Source of the DNA: Nostoc sp. CHAB 5824
GTDB lineage: Bacteria; Cyanobacteriota; Cyanobacteriia; Cyanobacteriales; Nostocaceae
DNA: 64,000 nt
Reading direction: 5' to 3'
NCBI RefSeq assembly: GCF_020829665.1
Contig: NZ_JAIVFT010000010.1
Coordinates: 200,071-264,070 of the forward strand
The notes beneath the pieces were generated by a model. The model saw nothing but the letters and a program-made list of their open reading frames with translations. It made no database searches and had not been told where the DNA came from. Position 1 is the first letter of the stretch. Each line of letters begins with the position of its first letter. Position numbers and translations under genes: made by a program. Shown in pieces: positions 8,183-16,713 of the stretch.

Positions 8183-9580
8183 TTAACTTCGTTTTAATTT
8201 CAAAGCCTCAGCAGCCGATACACCCTCACCCTGACTGCCGAAATACCACAAAGCTGTAGCAGCCTCAGCACGAGTTACTGGTTTTTTAGGTTGAAGCAGA
8301 GTAGTATAACCAAACACACGCCGAATATTCGATTGTTCGCCATTCTGGTAATCAGCCAACACTGCTCTTAAAGCCTTGGGATCAATTCGCGCTGCGTCTT
8401 GGAAACCCCAGGTTTGTTTAACTGCATCTAAGTTAGCAGAGGGTAAAGCTTGGCGAGTATCTAGGGGTAATTTCCACACCAGCAACTGTTCCCGCGTTAG
8501 GGGTGCATCAGGACGAAACAATACTACTGTAGAATCTCCAGACAAAGGACTGGGAATTAACCCAGCTTCGGCTAATCCCTGAATTGCTGAAAAGTCAGGG
8601 TCTTTTGCAGAGACATCACTAAAAACTGGTTGAGTACTTTCTGATGCCAAGCGAATTTGTTTAGCTGGATTACTGGCATACATGGCATTGTTAGCAGCAA
8701 TTAGCCAACGGGCGTATTCCCGATGTGTAACGATTTTAGCGGGTTCAAACTGGTTAGTTGTGGTAGTAGAGTTGCTTTTAGTTGCTTCTGATTCTATAGA
8801 TAAAACACCTAATGCAGCCAAGTCTTGGATGTGTTGCCGCCATTCTTGCGGTGCCTTATTCAGATCGTTGAATTCCTGGGATTCAGGTGTCGGTGCAGGA
8901 GTTGTTTGGTTAGTAGCCGTGCTTGGTGGCTGTGCTGCCAAGTTCGCGGGTGGTATCGGACCAATAAACTGTGGATTGCCCGGTTGAGGAACGTCGTTAG
9001 TAGTTTCGTTAAGATTTGTTGTAGTTGGAGTAGATTGTGCCGTTGCAGTACTATTCGGTACGTAGTCAATTAGTAATTCCGTGGCTGTTTGAGGTTGATT
9101 AGGTGTGACGTTAGTAACTGATTTAGGCTGAATGGAAACCTTCAACAGCAAATCGTTACGCCGTGCCTCAAACGTACCTCCTGCATCATCTGTTGGCTGT
9201 TGCAAAATCTGCCAGTTATTTGTTTGAAACTGGCTACTATAAAAGCTAGCAATAAAGTTGCTGGGGTCAGAACTCAACCAATGAGTTGAGACTCTGTTTT
9301 CTGAACCGCTAGCAGGTGTAACTTCCTGTAGTTTGGCATTGGAATATAGTGGGATATCTTTGGGAAAATCAGGTGGTAACTGAACTGTTGATTCATTTTG
9401 CTGTGCTTGCGGTTGGTTACCCTGAGATTCTCCAAAGACAACTGGATTGCTTTGCAGCTTAGGATCTGCCGCCAAAGATTCTTCAAGGTTTTTGGCGACT
9501 GGACTGTTAGCACAGGCTGTTAACGAAGTCAGTAGAACAGCCCAAATTAAAAATACAGATGGACGTTTACAGGGAAACAC
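8183..9580 (-). CDS. SLH-domain lipoprotein
   Basis: 465-residue exported protein starting with GTG at 9580. A lipoprotein signal is present (lipobox LTAC, Cys23). Residues 40-160 form a soluble domain (DFPKDIPLYSNAKL, then FYSSQFQTNNWQIL). Residues 165-245 are a low-complexity Pro/Thr/Gln/Asn linker. The C-terminal 215 residues carry S-layer homology-type repeats (WRQHIQDLAALGVL; FSDVSAKDPDFSAIQGLAEAGLI; PVTRAEAATALWYFG). SLH domains bind peptidoglycan or its secondary polymers, so the protein probably links membrane and wall in the periplasm. It stands alone, with a repeat-rich gap upstream. Confidence 0.85.
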   Translation of the reverse strand: MFPCKRPSVFLIWAVLLTSLTACANSPVAKNLEESLAADPKLQSNPVVFGESQGNQPQAQQNESTVQLPPDFPKDIPLYSNAKLQEVTPASGSENRVSTHWLSSDPSNFIASFYSSQFQTNNWQILQQPTDDAGGTFEARRNDLLLKVSIQPKSVTNVTPNQPQTATELLIDYVPNSTATAQSTPTTTNLNETTNDVPQPGNPQFIGPIPPANLAAQPPSTATNQTTPAPTPESQEFNDLNKAPQEWRQHIQDLAALGVLSIESEATKSNSTTTTNQFEPAKIVTHREYARWLIAANNAMYASNPAKQIRLASESTQPVFSDVSAKDPDFSAIQGLAEAGLIPSPLSGDSTVVLFRPDAPLTREQLLVWKLPLDTRQALPSANLDAVKQTWGFQDAARIDPKALRAVLADYQNGEQSNIRRVFGYTTLLQPKKPVTRAEAATALWYFGSQGEGVSAAEALKLKRS

Positions 9581-9663
9581 AGGAAATCACAAATTGAGTT
9601 TCAATTCCTACCCTAGCGCAGACTGTTCATTAAATGGGCATGGGGCATTAGGAATAAAATATT

Positions 9664-9771
9664 GGACTTCTTGCAAAAGTGGGGATGCATGGTAAGGCGG
9701 AAGGAGGAAAGGGATGAAATTTTTTTCCCCTTTCCCTACAAGAGTGCAAAAGTTCCTTTTGTAAGAGGTCT
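9664..9771. mobile_element. 108-bp imperfect inverted-repeat element
   Basis: GGACTTCTTGCAAAAG (9664-9679) pairs with CTTTTGTAAGAGGTCT (9756-9771) at 13 of 16 positions. The interior holds a second weak hairpin around GGAAAGGG and CCCTTTCCC. No ORF belongs to it. It reads as a decayed MITE-like repeat. Confidence 0.5.
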
Positions 9772-9901
9772 ATTGAATAAGAAACCTATTTACTCTGCTC
9801 CTCTGCCTCATTAATATTACTAAAAGACACTACCGACTCACCATGTTCTCTTGGTAAATGTCTTTGTTGGTGAAGATAATAATATCTCTAAAAATGAGTA
9901 A

Positions 9902-9921
9902 ACGGTAGCAAAAGCTACCGT
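9902..9921. other. 8-bp perfect hairpin in gap
   Basis: ACGGTAGC-AAAA-GCTACCGT, followed on the plus strand by ATTGTCTTTG. No gene ends here, so it may be a relic terminator or a structured repeat. The surrounding gap 9581-10426 (846 bp) holds this hairpin, the element at 9664-9771, the inverted repeat at 10114-10168 and otherwise nothing recognisable. Confidence 0.45.
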
Positions 9922-10113
9922 ATTGTCTTTGTTTTACAGCCATTAGGTTTTGATAATTCCCATGCTTATTTATAGAGTTCCCTAAAATTTTGGCAAACTA
10001 ACATTTTTGTAAAAAAAACATAAATAAACCTGAAATTCCTGCTAAATAAGGATTTTATGATTTGGATGCTCAAAGCTAGGACTCAACCACAGGGATTATG
10101 ACAGGTTAAGGGA

Positions 10114-10168
10114 GTTCGTAGTAAGTACTTTAGTGCTTAGATAAGGGCTAGAGCCACGCACTACGAAC
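10114..10168. repeat. GTTCGTAGT...ACTACGAAC inverted repeat
   Basis: A 55-bp block has 9-bp ends (GTTCGTAGT and ACTACGAAC) around a partly palindromic interior (GTACTTTAGTGCTTAG). It is typical of dispersed palindromes in Nostoc gaps. Confidence 0.55.
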
Positions 10169-10426
10169 CAATCACAATTATGCAGACTACTAAATGGAGA
10201 ATCCATTTTTTAGCTAGTTATACAAATATTCAATTGGCAGAGCAGATAACTGATTGATAACTTACCAAAAAACAGTGTAGCTAAGAAAAGCTTTAATCTC
10301 CTTCAAGATGCACTAGTTGTAATGCGATGCCTACGCCAAGCAACTGAAGTGATAGACTAGGACTAAAGCCCCCCTAGCCTCACCCAAGGAGGGGAATAGA
10401 TAAAGTTCGCTAATGCTGGCTTACAA

Positions 10427-10702
10427 TCAATGCTGGAAATTATTCATCTGACGATGGTAAGCTGAATAAGGCAATAGGTGGAAAATGCCACTATTAAGCA
10501 ATTCCAGGAACTTAGCGTAAGTTTGTGGTTCTTGGGGGCCGGGGTCATAGGTAAAGCAGTCGAGTGTCACAGCAGTTTCCCTAGTATCTCTAAATTGATT
10601 TTCTAGAGAAAGTGCTACTTGTGCTGTAGTCAAGAGTTTCTTGGCAGCCTCGAATGCAGTGAGTGCTTCTTCTAGAACGGCGATCGCCTTTATGTTATCC
10701 AA
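10427..10702 (-). CDS. Small hypothetical protein
   Basis: Possible 91-residue protein from a TTG start; no ATG or GTG is available after the preceding in-frame stop. The N-terminal half looks like a good amphipathic helix (LEEALTAFEAAKKLLTTAQVAL), cited here in part. The C-terminal half is aromatic-rich (YDPGPQEPQTYAKFLELL). I do not recognise it. The weak start and lone position make it uncertain, but the composition looks like a real protein. Confidence 0.35.
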   Translation of the reverse strand: MDNIKAIAVLEEALTAFEAAKKLLTTAQVALSLENQFRDTRETAVTLDCFTYDPGPQEPQTYAKFLELLNSGIFHLLPYSAYHRQMNNFQH

Positions 10703-11303
10703 AGTTTTCTCTCAGGCAATCCATCCCCTGTTCTTCTAGGATAGGGTAAAGGTTCTTTTAGGAAGGCTAAGGCTGTGGGCAGAGGGTGCGCTTCGCAAGT
10801 TATAGAGGCAGTATATAGTTAGCTGTGACTGTTTTGCCAATCCTAGTAATGATTGGGTAGAGGCAAAAAACACACTTCATCGGATGCACTGGCAGTTCAA
10901 AAAGCCCTCTAAAAACTTGGTCTGAACAGTTAACAGCTTGCTGATAGATTAGATACAATTAGCATCTGCGTTTGCTTGAGCGATCGCTTGTTACAAAGCA
11001 AGTACTCGAATTGACATACTGTTAAACCTTTCACCTGCTAACTCTGGCGAAAATTTTTGATTCAGGGCAAATTTAGACTTATATTCAAGGGACTTGGGTG
11101 TTTCTTGGAGATAAAGTTAACCAAAACGGGGCAAAAGGCTGAAAAAGATATGTCTGATGTCAAAAACGCAGATCTGATAGGAGTATTAAAAATCTAAAAT
11201 AGATATTAAATTGAAGAAAAAACAACGACCATCGACAACCATCAGTCTATTTGACTTTCTGTAAAGCGTCGCCGGGTTGTTACCAGTGCTGAAACACGAT
11301 TAC
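10703..11303. other. Gap upstream of sasA
   Basis: About 600 bp without a supported gene. It contains a few GCGATCGC-type sites and no clear palindrome. It should hold the sasA promoter, which I cannot pinpoint. Confidence 0.5.
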
Positions 11304-12491
11304 ATGCAAGTTTCCCAGGATCAGCCTATTTATTCTGAGGCTCCACTCCAGTTGTTACTGTTTGTTGATGGACGCCCAAAGTCCCGACAACAGGTGCAGC
11401 GAATTCGTGCTTACTTAAAAGAATTGCAGGCTGAGTATAGTTTTGAACTTCAAACTATCGATGTTGGACAACAACCTTACTTAGCAGAACACTTTAAATT
11501 GATAGCAACGCCAGCTTTAATCAAAATCCATCCGGAACCACAACAGGTTCTGGCTGGGAGTAATATCATAGCGCAATTGAAAAACTTGTGGCCTCGCTGG
11601 CAAGTCGCTGTAGACGCCTACTTAAAAGTACAGGAAGAGTTACAAGAACGTATAGACGACAATGCTAGGGCGATATCACCCAAATCCACTATCCGTTCAG
11701 TTGCTGTTTCTGCGGAACTAATCCGACTCTCAGACGAAATTTTTCGCTTGAAACAGGAAAAAGATAACCTTCAAGAGCAGCTACAGTTTAAAGACCGGGT
11801 GATTGCTATGCTGGCGCACGATCTTCGCAATCCGCTAACTGCTGCCGCGATCGCGATCGAAACTCTCCAATCTAACTACAATTTAGAGACAGGGCAATTC
11901 CAGCGCCTCAAGCCATCTATGACGGCGCATTTATTAAAACAAGCCCGCAATCAAACTAAGGTCATTGACCGGATGATTACTGATCTTTTACAGGTAGGTC
12001 GTGGCAAAGATACAGAGTTTCCAATTATACCACAAAAAATACAGCTAGGTAAATTGTGCTTAGATGTAGTAGAAGAATTGTGCGATCGCTACACCGCCAA
12101 AGCCCAAGAGGTAGAAACAGATATTCCTAATGACTTGCCATACGTATATGCTGACCCAGAACGCATCCGCCAAGTGCTAGTGAATCTGTTAGATAATGCC
12201 ATTAAATATACCCCAGAAGGTGGCAAGATTAGCGTTGCCGGATTGCATCGCACTACCCAAAAAGTTCAGTTTAGTATTGGCGATACTGGACCTGGTATTC
12301 CTGTAGAGAATCGCGATCGCATCTTTGAAAACCACTTCCGTCTGCAACGGGATGAAGGTACAGACGGTTACGGGATTGGTCTTTGTTTATGCCAACGCAT
12401 CATCCTGGCACATTATGGTCAAATTTGGGTGGACTCTGCCCCCAATAACGGAGCATGGTTCCACTTTACTCTGCCAGTTTACCCTTCTTAG
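11304..12491 (+). CDS. sasA: Circadian adaptive-response sensor kinase SasA
   Basis: 395-residue histidine kinase that reads KaiC in the cyanobacterial clock and phosphorylates RpaA. Residues 15-100 are the KaiB-like thioredoxin-fold sensor domain (LQLLLFVDGRPKSRQQVQ). Then come a linker helix, the H-box with His172 (AMLAHDLRNPLTAAA), the N-box (NLLDNAIKYTPEGGK) and the G-boxes (GDTGPGIP, GYGIGLCLC). There is no membrane segment, as expected for this soluble kinase. ATG at 11304 fits the family start; a TTG at 11277 would add nine residues. No kai genes or rpaA are nearby, which is normal for sasA. Confidence 0.95.
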   Translation: MQVSQDQPIYSEAPLQLLLFVDGRPKSRQQVQRIRAYLKELQAEYSFELQTIDVGQQPYLAEHFKLIATPALIKIHPEPQQVLAGSNIIAQLKNLWPRWQVAVDAYLKVQEELQERIDDNARAISPKSTIRSVAVSAELIRLSDEIFRLKQEKDNLQEQLQFKDRVIAMLAHDLRNPLTAAAIAIETLQSNYNLETGQFQRLKPSMTAHLLKQARNQTKVIDRMITDLLQVGRGKDTEFPIIPQKIQLGKLCLDVVEELCDRYTAKAQEVETDIPNDLPYVYADPERIRQVLVNLLDNAIKYTPEGGKISVAGLHRTTQKVQFSIGDTGPGIPVENRDRIFENHFRLQRDEGTDGYGIGLCLCQRIILAHYGQIWVDSAPNNGAWFHFTLPVYPS

Positions 12492-12527
12492 GTATTGGAC
12501 ATTGGGCATTAAGGATTGGTCATTCAC

Positions 12528-12548
12528 CAATGACTAATGACTAATGAC
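12528..12548. repeat. Heptanucleotide tandem repeat (CAATGAC/TAATGAC)
   Basis: Three consecutive 7-mers, CAATGAC TAATGAC TAATGAC, lie in the short gap between the converging sasA and GGDEF genes. They match the short tandemly repeated repetitive sequences known from Nostoc-type genomes. Confidence 0.75.
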
Positions 12549-12550
12549 AA

Positions 12551-13576
12551 CTAAGAACTTGAGACAAAGCGATCGCGCCCCCCAGCCTTAGCTTGGTAGA
12601 GTGCTTTATCTGCCCGTACAATCAAATCTGAAGGTGAGGATTCCCAAGTGGGCACAACAGTAGCCACACCCATACTTAGGGTGACATGCTGACTCACCGC
12701 AGACCCATCGTGAACAATTTGCAAATCTTTGACTCCAGCTTGTATCGCTGCGGCAACGTGAACTGCGCCAGATGCAGGGGTGTATGGCATAATCACAGCA
12801 AATTCTTCGCCACCATAACGCGCTACTAAATCCTGATGTTTTTGTGCCTTGAGGTTTAATACAGCACCCACCTTTTGTAAACAGACATCCCCGGCAGGAT
12901 GACCATATTTATCGTTATAAAATTTAAAATAGTCGATATCACACAAAATCATTGATAAAGGAGATTCATCTTGTGCCAGATTAATCCACTGAGTATTGAG
13001 ATAATCGTCAAAACGGCGACGATTTGCTAACTCAGTTAAGCCATCTACATTGGCCAGGTGCTGCAAAGCTTGGTTTGCCGCCTCTAACTGTTTGTATACT
13101 TGCGCTTGCTGTAGCAGTCGGCGTAATCGCTGGCGCAATACAGGCCAGTGAATTGGCTTAGTGACATAATCAGTCGCACCTGCTTCAAAAGCACGGTCTA
13201 CGGATTCCTCATCATCCAAGCATGTGATCATCAATATGGGAGTGCGCTCCCATATCTTGGAGATTACAGTATTATTAAGGGTCGAGTCAGTATCAAAGGT
13301 TGCAAGGGCTGATATTAAATTATTTCTGGCAATCTGGAGCAAGTGCTTACAGCAGGTAAAGCCATCCATCACAGGCATTACAGCATCTAGCAAAACTATA
13401 TCCGGTTTGATAGTCTCGTAAGCATCTAGACATTGTTTACCATCATTGACCTCGACCACTCGATAACCTTCTTGTTCCATAGCCTTACGCAACAATACTC
13501 GGATGGTTTTGTCATCATCAGCCACTAAAATCAGTGGTGGTTGCTTAGAAACAGAAAATGGGCTTATGCCTGACAT
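12551..13576 (-). CDS. Response regulator with GGDEF diguanylate cyclase
   Basis: 341-residue cytoplasmic regulator. Residues 15-150 are a receiver domain with Asp64 as the phosphorylation site (VLLDAVMPVMDG) and Lys140. An insertion of about 30 residues (82-113) sits in mid-receiver. The C-terminal GGDEF domain has an intact active site (GGEEF, 255-259) and should make cyclic di-GMP. The product-inhibition I-site, normally RxxD five residues upstream, reads KHQD (246-249), so feedback control may be weakened. ATG at 13576 is preceded by GGAAGG; the longer frame from 13621 needs TTG. No partner kinase is adjacent. Confidence 0.9.
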   Translation of the reverse strand: MSGISPFSVSKQPPLILVADDDKTIRVLLRKAMEQEGYRVVEVNDGKQCLDAYETIKPDIVLLDAVMPVMDGFTCCKHLLQIARNNLISALATFDTDSTLNNTVISKIWERTPILMITCLDDEESVDRAFEAGATDYVTKPIHWPVLRQRLRRLLQQAQVYKQLEAANQALQHLANVDGLTELANRRRFDDYLNTQWINLAQDESPLSMILCDIDYFKFYNDKYGHPAGDVCLQKVGAVLNLKAQKHQDLVARYGGEEFAVIMPYTPASGAVHVAAAIQAGVKDLQIVHDGSAVSQHVTLSMGVATVVPTWESSPSDLIVRADKALYQAKAGGRDRFVSSS

Positions 13577-13764
13577 GAGTTGCCTTCCACTTGGGGGACT
13601 ATCCTGAAAAAGGCTGTGCAACTCAATCGCATGGGGGCGATCGCTCTTATCATCAATGCCAGGATTTGCGGCAAAGGTGTGTCTGGCTTCAGAATCAACT
13701 GTTTTTTGGCAATAGACTGCTCAATGTTAGTAAGCCAAGCAAGCGGTAGATAACTAAGTTGCAT
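13564..13764 (-). CDS. Possible CBS-like leader ORF before the GGDEF gene
   Basis: A 66-residue frame whose 3' end overlaps the GGDEF gene start by 13 nt. Residues 15-40 (KKQLILKPDTPLPQILALM) strongly resemble the first helix-strand of a CBS domain, as found at the N-terminus of many Nostoc signalling proteins, and then the similarity stops. It may be a small co-translated protein or the severed N-terminus of a once longer regulator. No complete CBS domain is present. Confidence 0.35.
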   Translation of the reverse strand: MQLSYLPLAWLTNIEQSIAKKQLILKPDTPLPQILALMIRAIAPMRLSCTAFFRIVPQVEGNSCQA

Positions 13765-13867
13765 AGACAATCTATAATTGGAACACGAAGGCAATTCTTA
13801 CCTTTTTGTTCGGCTATGGTTATGGGAGGAAATGTTACTTTTATATTTCCCCATTGTTAAAGTCAAA

Positions 13868-13891
13868 TTGCGATTTTTTTAAAAATCGCAA
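13868..13891. other. 11-bp perfect palindrome upstream of the GGDEF gene
   Basis: TTGCGATTTTT-TT-AAAAATCGCAA, a symmetrical AT-rich palindrome about 290 bp upstream of the GGDEF gene. It could be an operator or a repeat. The rest of the gap to 14378 is very AT-rich, and I see no gene in it. Confidence 0.45.
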
Positions 13892-14378
13892 ATCTACACC
13901 TTAATTATTTAGTTCTGGAGTTAGTTGAGAAACCTAAAGATGCAGGTTAAAACAATTGCTAAAGCTTGCTCCAAAGATAGTTAAGACTAAATACTAATAT
14001 CACTTGAATTAAACTCATTTAGCTATTTAGTAAGTGTTGCGTAGGTTTAGTATAATTACATAAGATTATAATTAAACTTTGTGTAAAGCTGGATTTTTCA
14101 GTGAATCGGGGCTAATAAATAAAGTAAAAACTTTTATTAAATTTTATTTATATTCAGTATATTTATTTAAATTAACAACTAGATTATTTCTTCTGAAAGA
14201 CAGCAATTGATTCACTAGCTTTTAATAAAGATATACTAAAATAAAATTTATATTTTGAACAAATAAATATTAAGTTACTTTATAGACAATACATAAAAGC
14301 ACCATCTTTTTAACTACGCAAACAACTAGAAAATATTACAGTAAAATCAAAACCTATTACATTCACTAAATCTTTAAA

Positions 14379-14639
14379 ATGCCAGACTCATTAATGTATC
14401 AGCAAGATCACTTTGTTGTTTTAGAAACAAATCAACCAGAACAATTTCTGACACAATCAGAGTTATTAGAAAAGCTTAAAATAACTCTCCAAAAACTCAT
14501 AATTCAAGATTTGCCGCCTGACTTGCAAAACTTTGATACTGCGGAAGCTCAAGCGCAATATTTACTTGATACCAGCTGCGAATTAGATATTGCTCCTGGG
14601 CAATATTTGCAGTGGTATGCAGTTCGTTTAGAAAAGTAA
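14379..14639 (+). CDS. crr7: CRR7-like NDH-1 assembly/stability protein
   Basis: 86-residue protein recognised as cyanobacterial CRR7 (chlororespiratory reduction 7). In plants CRR7 is needed to build the stromal arm of the chloroplast NDH complex; the cyanobacterial protein is presumed to act on NDH-1, although that is less established. The conserved C-terminus is clear (YLLDTSCELDIAPGQYLQW). No signal or membrane segment is present. It is a monocistronic gene in an AT-rich neighbourhood, with no strong ribosome-binding site. Confidence 0.8.
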   Translation: MPDSLMYQQDHFVVLETNQPEQFLTQSELLEKLKITLQKLIIQDLPPDLQNFDTAEAQAQYLLDTSCELDIAPGQYLQWYAVRLEK

Positions 14640-14924
14640 CTTGATCACTAGTTAAGAGGAAAAGAAGCAGGGGGGGGAATACTAGACTTAAAGGCTTTAT
14701 CATTACCAACATCTTTTAAACTTCCGCTTCGTTGCCATCTGGTCTTGGAAGAAATTCCGAGGCTAATAGCTTCCATTCCTTTCAAAATGCATAGAAGCTA
14801 TTAGTCCAGAACTTAAGTTATGGGCGAGATGTCGGTTAACACGGCACTTTAATTGTTACAAAAATGTAGCTGACGACAAACCATAAACGCATGGAGTTTA
14901 GGTAACGATAATTTTTATTCTTGA
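14640..14924. repeat. Repeat-bearing gap after crr7
   Basis: The stretch around 14693-14790 (TACCAACATCTTTTA, then GCTTCGTTG, then ATTCCGAGGCTAATAGCTT) recurs in inverted orientation at about 21720-21790, downstream of the second small secreted protein gene. It is a dispersed Nostoc-type repeat with no coding potential. Confidence 0.55.
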
Positions 14925-15494
14925 CTATTGACTACTGACTAGGGACTGTTGTGGAGTATTTATCAGCACTAGCTCAATTTTATTTTCAGATGGCTGCGTT
15001 ATTTCAACCTCCAATCCAGGGCCAAAATAGTTGGTCATTTTTTCCTGCTTTTTTTGCCACACATCAATTGGTATTAGCGGGGAATCAAATTCTAAAATTA
15101 GGGCATAGCTGCCATTGACTTCTGCTTCTCGCAAGCCCGTTACTGTTGGTCGTTCCTGGTCTGAGGGACTCAAACCTAAAAAAGAAAGTGTTGTATCTAG
15201 ATGAGCATCTTGACCGTAACAATATCGAGTGATGTCTTTGCGAATTTTATTTTGAGTATCAGTTGCTTGCTGTTGGCGCAAGATCAATGCTGACGGTGAC
15301 GTAGTTTGGCTAAAGGGTACTGGCTTGAGTTCATTAGCTTTCAGCGCTAACCCTCCCAACAATAGAGGAATCCCGTAAAAAAATCCGACAAGATTGAGTG
15401 TGGCATTATTAGCAGCATAGGCGACGAAGCCCATGATGGTTAATATACTGCCGATCGTTAAACCGAGTGTTCCCAAAGAGATTTGGCGTAGCAT
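14925..15494 (-). CDS. DUF2854 membrane protein
   Basis: 189-residue protein of the DUF2854 family, conserved in cyanobacteria and plastid lineages; function unknown. Two N-terminal membrane helices (about residues 7-27 and 34-52, FFYGIPLLLGGLAL) are followed by a soluble domain containing the conserved YCYGQDAHLDTTLSFLGL and LREAEVNGSYALILEF segments. It probably sits in the plasma or thylakoid membrane with the C-terminal domain exposed. The gene stands alone, converging with crr7. Confidence 0.85.
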   Translation of the reverse strand: MLRQISLGTLGLTIGSILTIMGFVAYAANNATLNLVGFFYGIPLLLGGLALKANELKPVPFSQTTSPSALILRQQQATDTQNKIRKDITRYCYGQDAHLDTTLSFLGLSPSDQERPTVTGLREAEVNGSYALILEFDSPLIPIDVWQKKQEKMTNYFGPGLEVEITQPSENKIELVLINTPQQSLVSSQ

Positions 15495-15804
15495 GAGCTT
15501 AAATTAATATAAATTCTGAATACCTCAGTTTTATTATCATCGGCTATGAGTAACAAATTAGGGAAGAACATCGTTCCTAGACAGTAGTATTTAGCCAACT
15601 CAAAATTGCCAGGTTAAGACTGACATGGTAAGAAGTCAAGAGGTTCTGGCTTCCTTGTATCAGAGTTTCGGTGGACACGGGGACACAAAAAGCTTTTAAG
15701 CCACAAGATTAGTTTAGTGGACTACTCAGGACATATAGTGCCCCACAATGTTGGATTTTGAGTTAAGTTTAAATTTAAAGGTAGTTAAAGATAGGAAAAA
15801 AATA

Positions 15805-15978
15805 ATGGATATACAGACTATAAAAGAACGAATTGTCGCAGTTCAAAGCAAACGCGAGTACCTGTTAAGCCTACTGGAGCAACCAAATTTGGGAACTTTG
15901 AGAGTTGACGTAAATCAGGCTTTGGAAGAACTGGATGAATTAATTGATGAATTTAGACGCACTATTCCGGTAGAGTAG
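15805..15978 (+). CDS. Small conserved-looking hypothetical protein
   Basis: 57-residue protein starting at ATG 15805, favoured by an upstream TAGGA; an ATG at 15748 has no such site. It is almost wholly helical and acidic (IKERIVAVQSKREYLLSLL, then ALEELDELIDEFRRTI), suggesting a small coiled-coil protein. Function unknown. A GCGTCGGT...ACCGACGC inverted repeat lies just downstream (15994-16031) and may end transcription. The 310-bp gap before the gene (15495-15804) shows nothing recognisable. Confidence 0.6.
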   Translation: MDIQTIKERIVAVQSKREYLLSLLEQPNLGTLRVDVNQALEELDELIDEFRRTIPVE

Positions 15979-16107
15979 AAATTATCAAAAATTGCGTCGG
16001 TTTAACCGTCAACTTCAGATTATACCGACGCTCTTCAGTACTATCATGTCCTGAAATCCCTAGAATTGAACTAAGCGTAAGTTGGCGAACCAACATGCCT
16101 GTATCAT

Positions 16108-16524
16108 TTATCCTGCAACTGAACCATCTCCTGCACGCTGACCTAACTGCCTAACTAAGGCAATAAGTTCACTTGTAGGTACATCTTTCTTGCAAACATC
16201 ATCAAAGCTAGACATTGCCTTTTTCCCTTGAAAACTTACGTCTTCTACTGAGGAGTAAGCAAGGATCTGCGTGTTGGGAGATATAGCTTTAATGTGACTA
16301 GACGCACTCCAGCCATCCATGACTGGCATCTGTAAATCTAGAACAATTACGTCAGGATGGCAACGTTTAACCATTTCTATAGCTTCTTCACCATTACTGG
16401 CTAAACCTACTACTTGAATATTTTCCTGGCAAGAAAAAACTAATTGTAAGGTTAAACGAGTCAGTTCGTGGTCATCAACTACTAGAACACGCAAGGTAGA
16501 AAGCTCACAGGATAACATTAGCAT
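16108..16524 (-). CDS. Single-domain response regulator
   Basis: 138-residue stand-alone receiver of the NarL/CheY type. The acidic pocket (Asp17, Asp18), phospho-acceptor Asp63 (VIVLDLQMPVMDGW), switch Ser91 and Lys112/113 are present. There is no output domain, so it probably relays phosphate or acts through protein contacts. It lies 190 bp downstream of ppk1 on the same strand, so read-through is possible, though no functional tie is known. A second ATG two codons in is an equally good start. Confidence 0.85.
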   Translation of the reverse strand: MLMLSCELSTLRVLVVDDHELTRLTLQLVFSCQENIQVVGLASNGEEAIEMVKRCHPDVIVLDLQMPVMDGWSASSHIKAISPNTQILAYSSVEDVSFQGKKAMSSFDDVCKKDVPTSELIALVRQLGQRAGDGSVAG

Positions 16525-16713
16525 TGAGAGGAAAGACGAGATTATTTCAGAACAACCTCTCTAGTTTATGAGAACAAATGCCAGCACTAACTCTATCCTA
16601 TGGTTGAATAACTTGTGTGAATCTATGATAAACAACTTAAATAACTTATTACAAAAGTCAAGTTTTATAAAAAACTAAGTTAAGCTAATTGCCAAGGTAA
16701 AAGTAACTTATTT

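Noticed and set aside
8682..9073. Plus-strand frames opposite the SLH lipoprotein gene
   Set aside because: They are the complement of a low-complexity Pro/Thr/Gln linker and of coding sequence; no start context.
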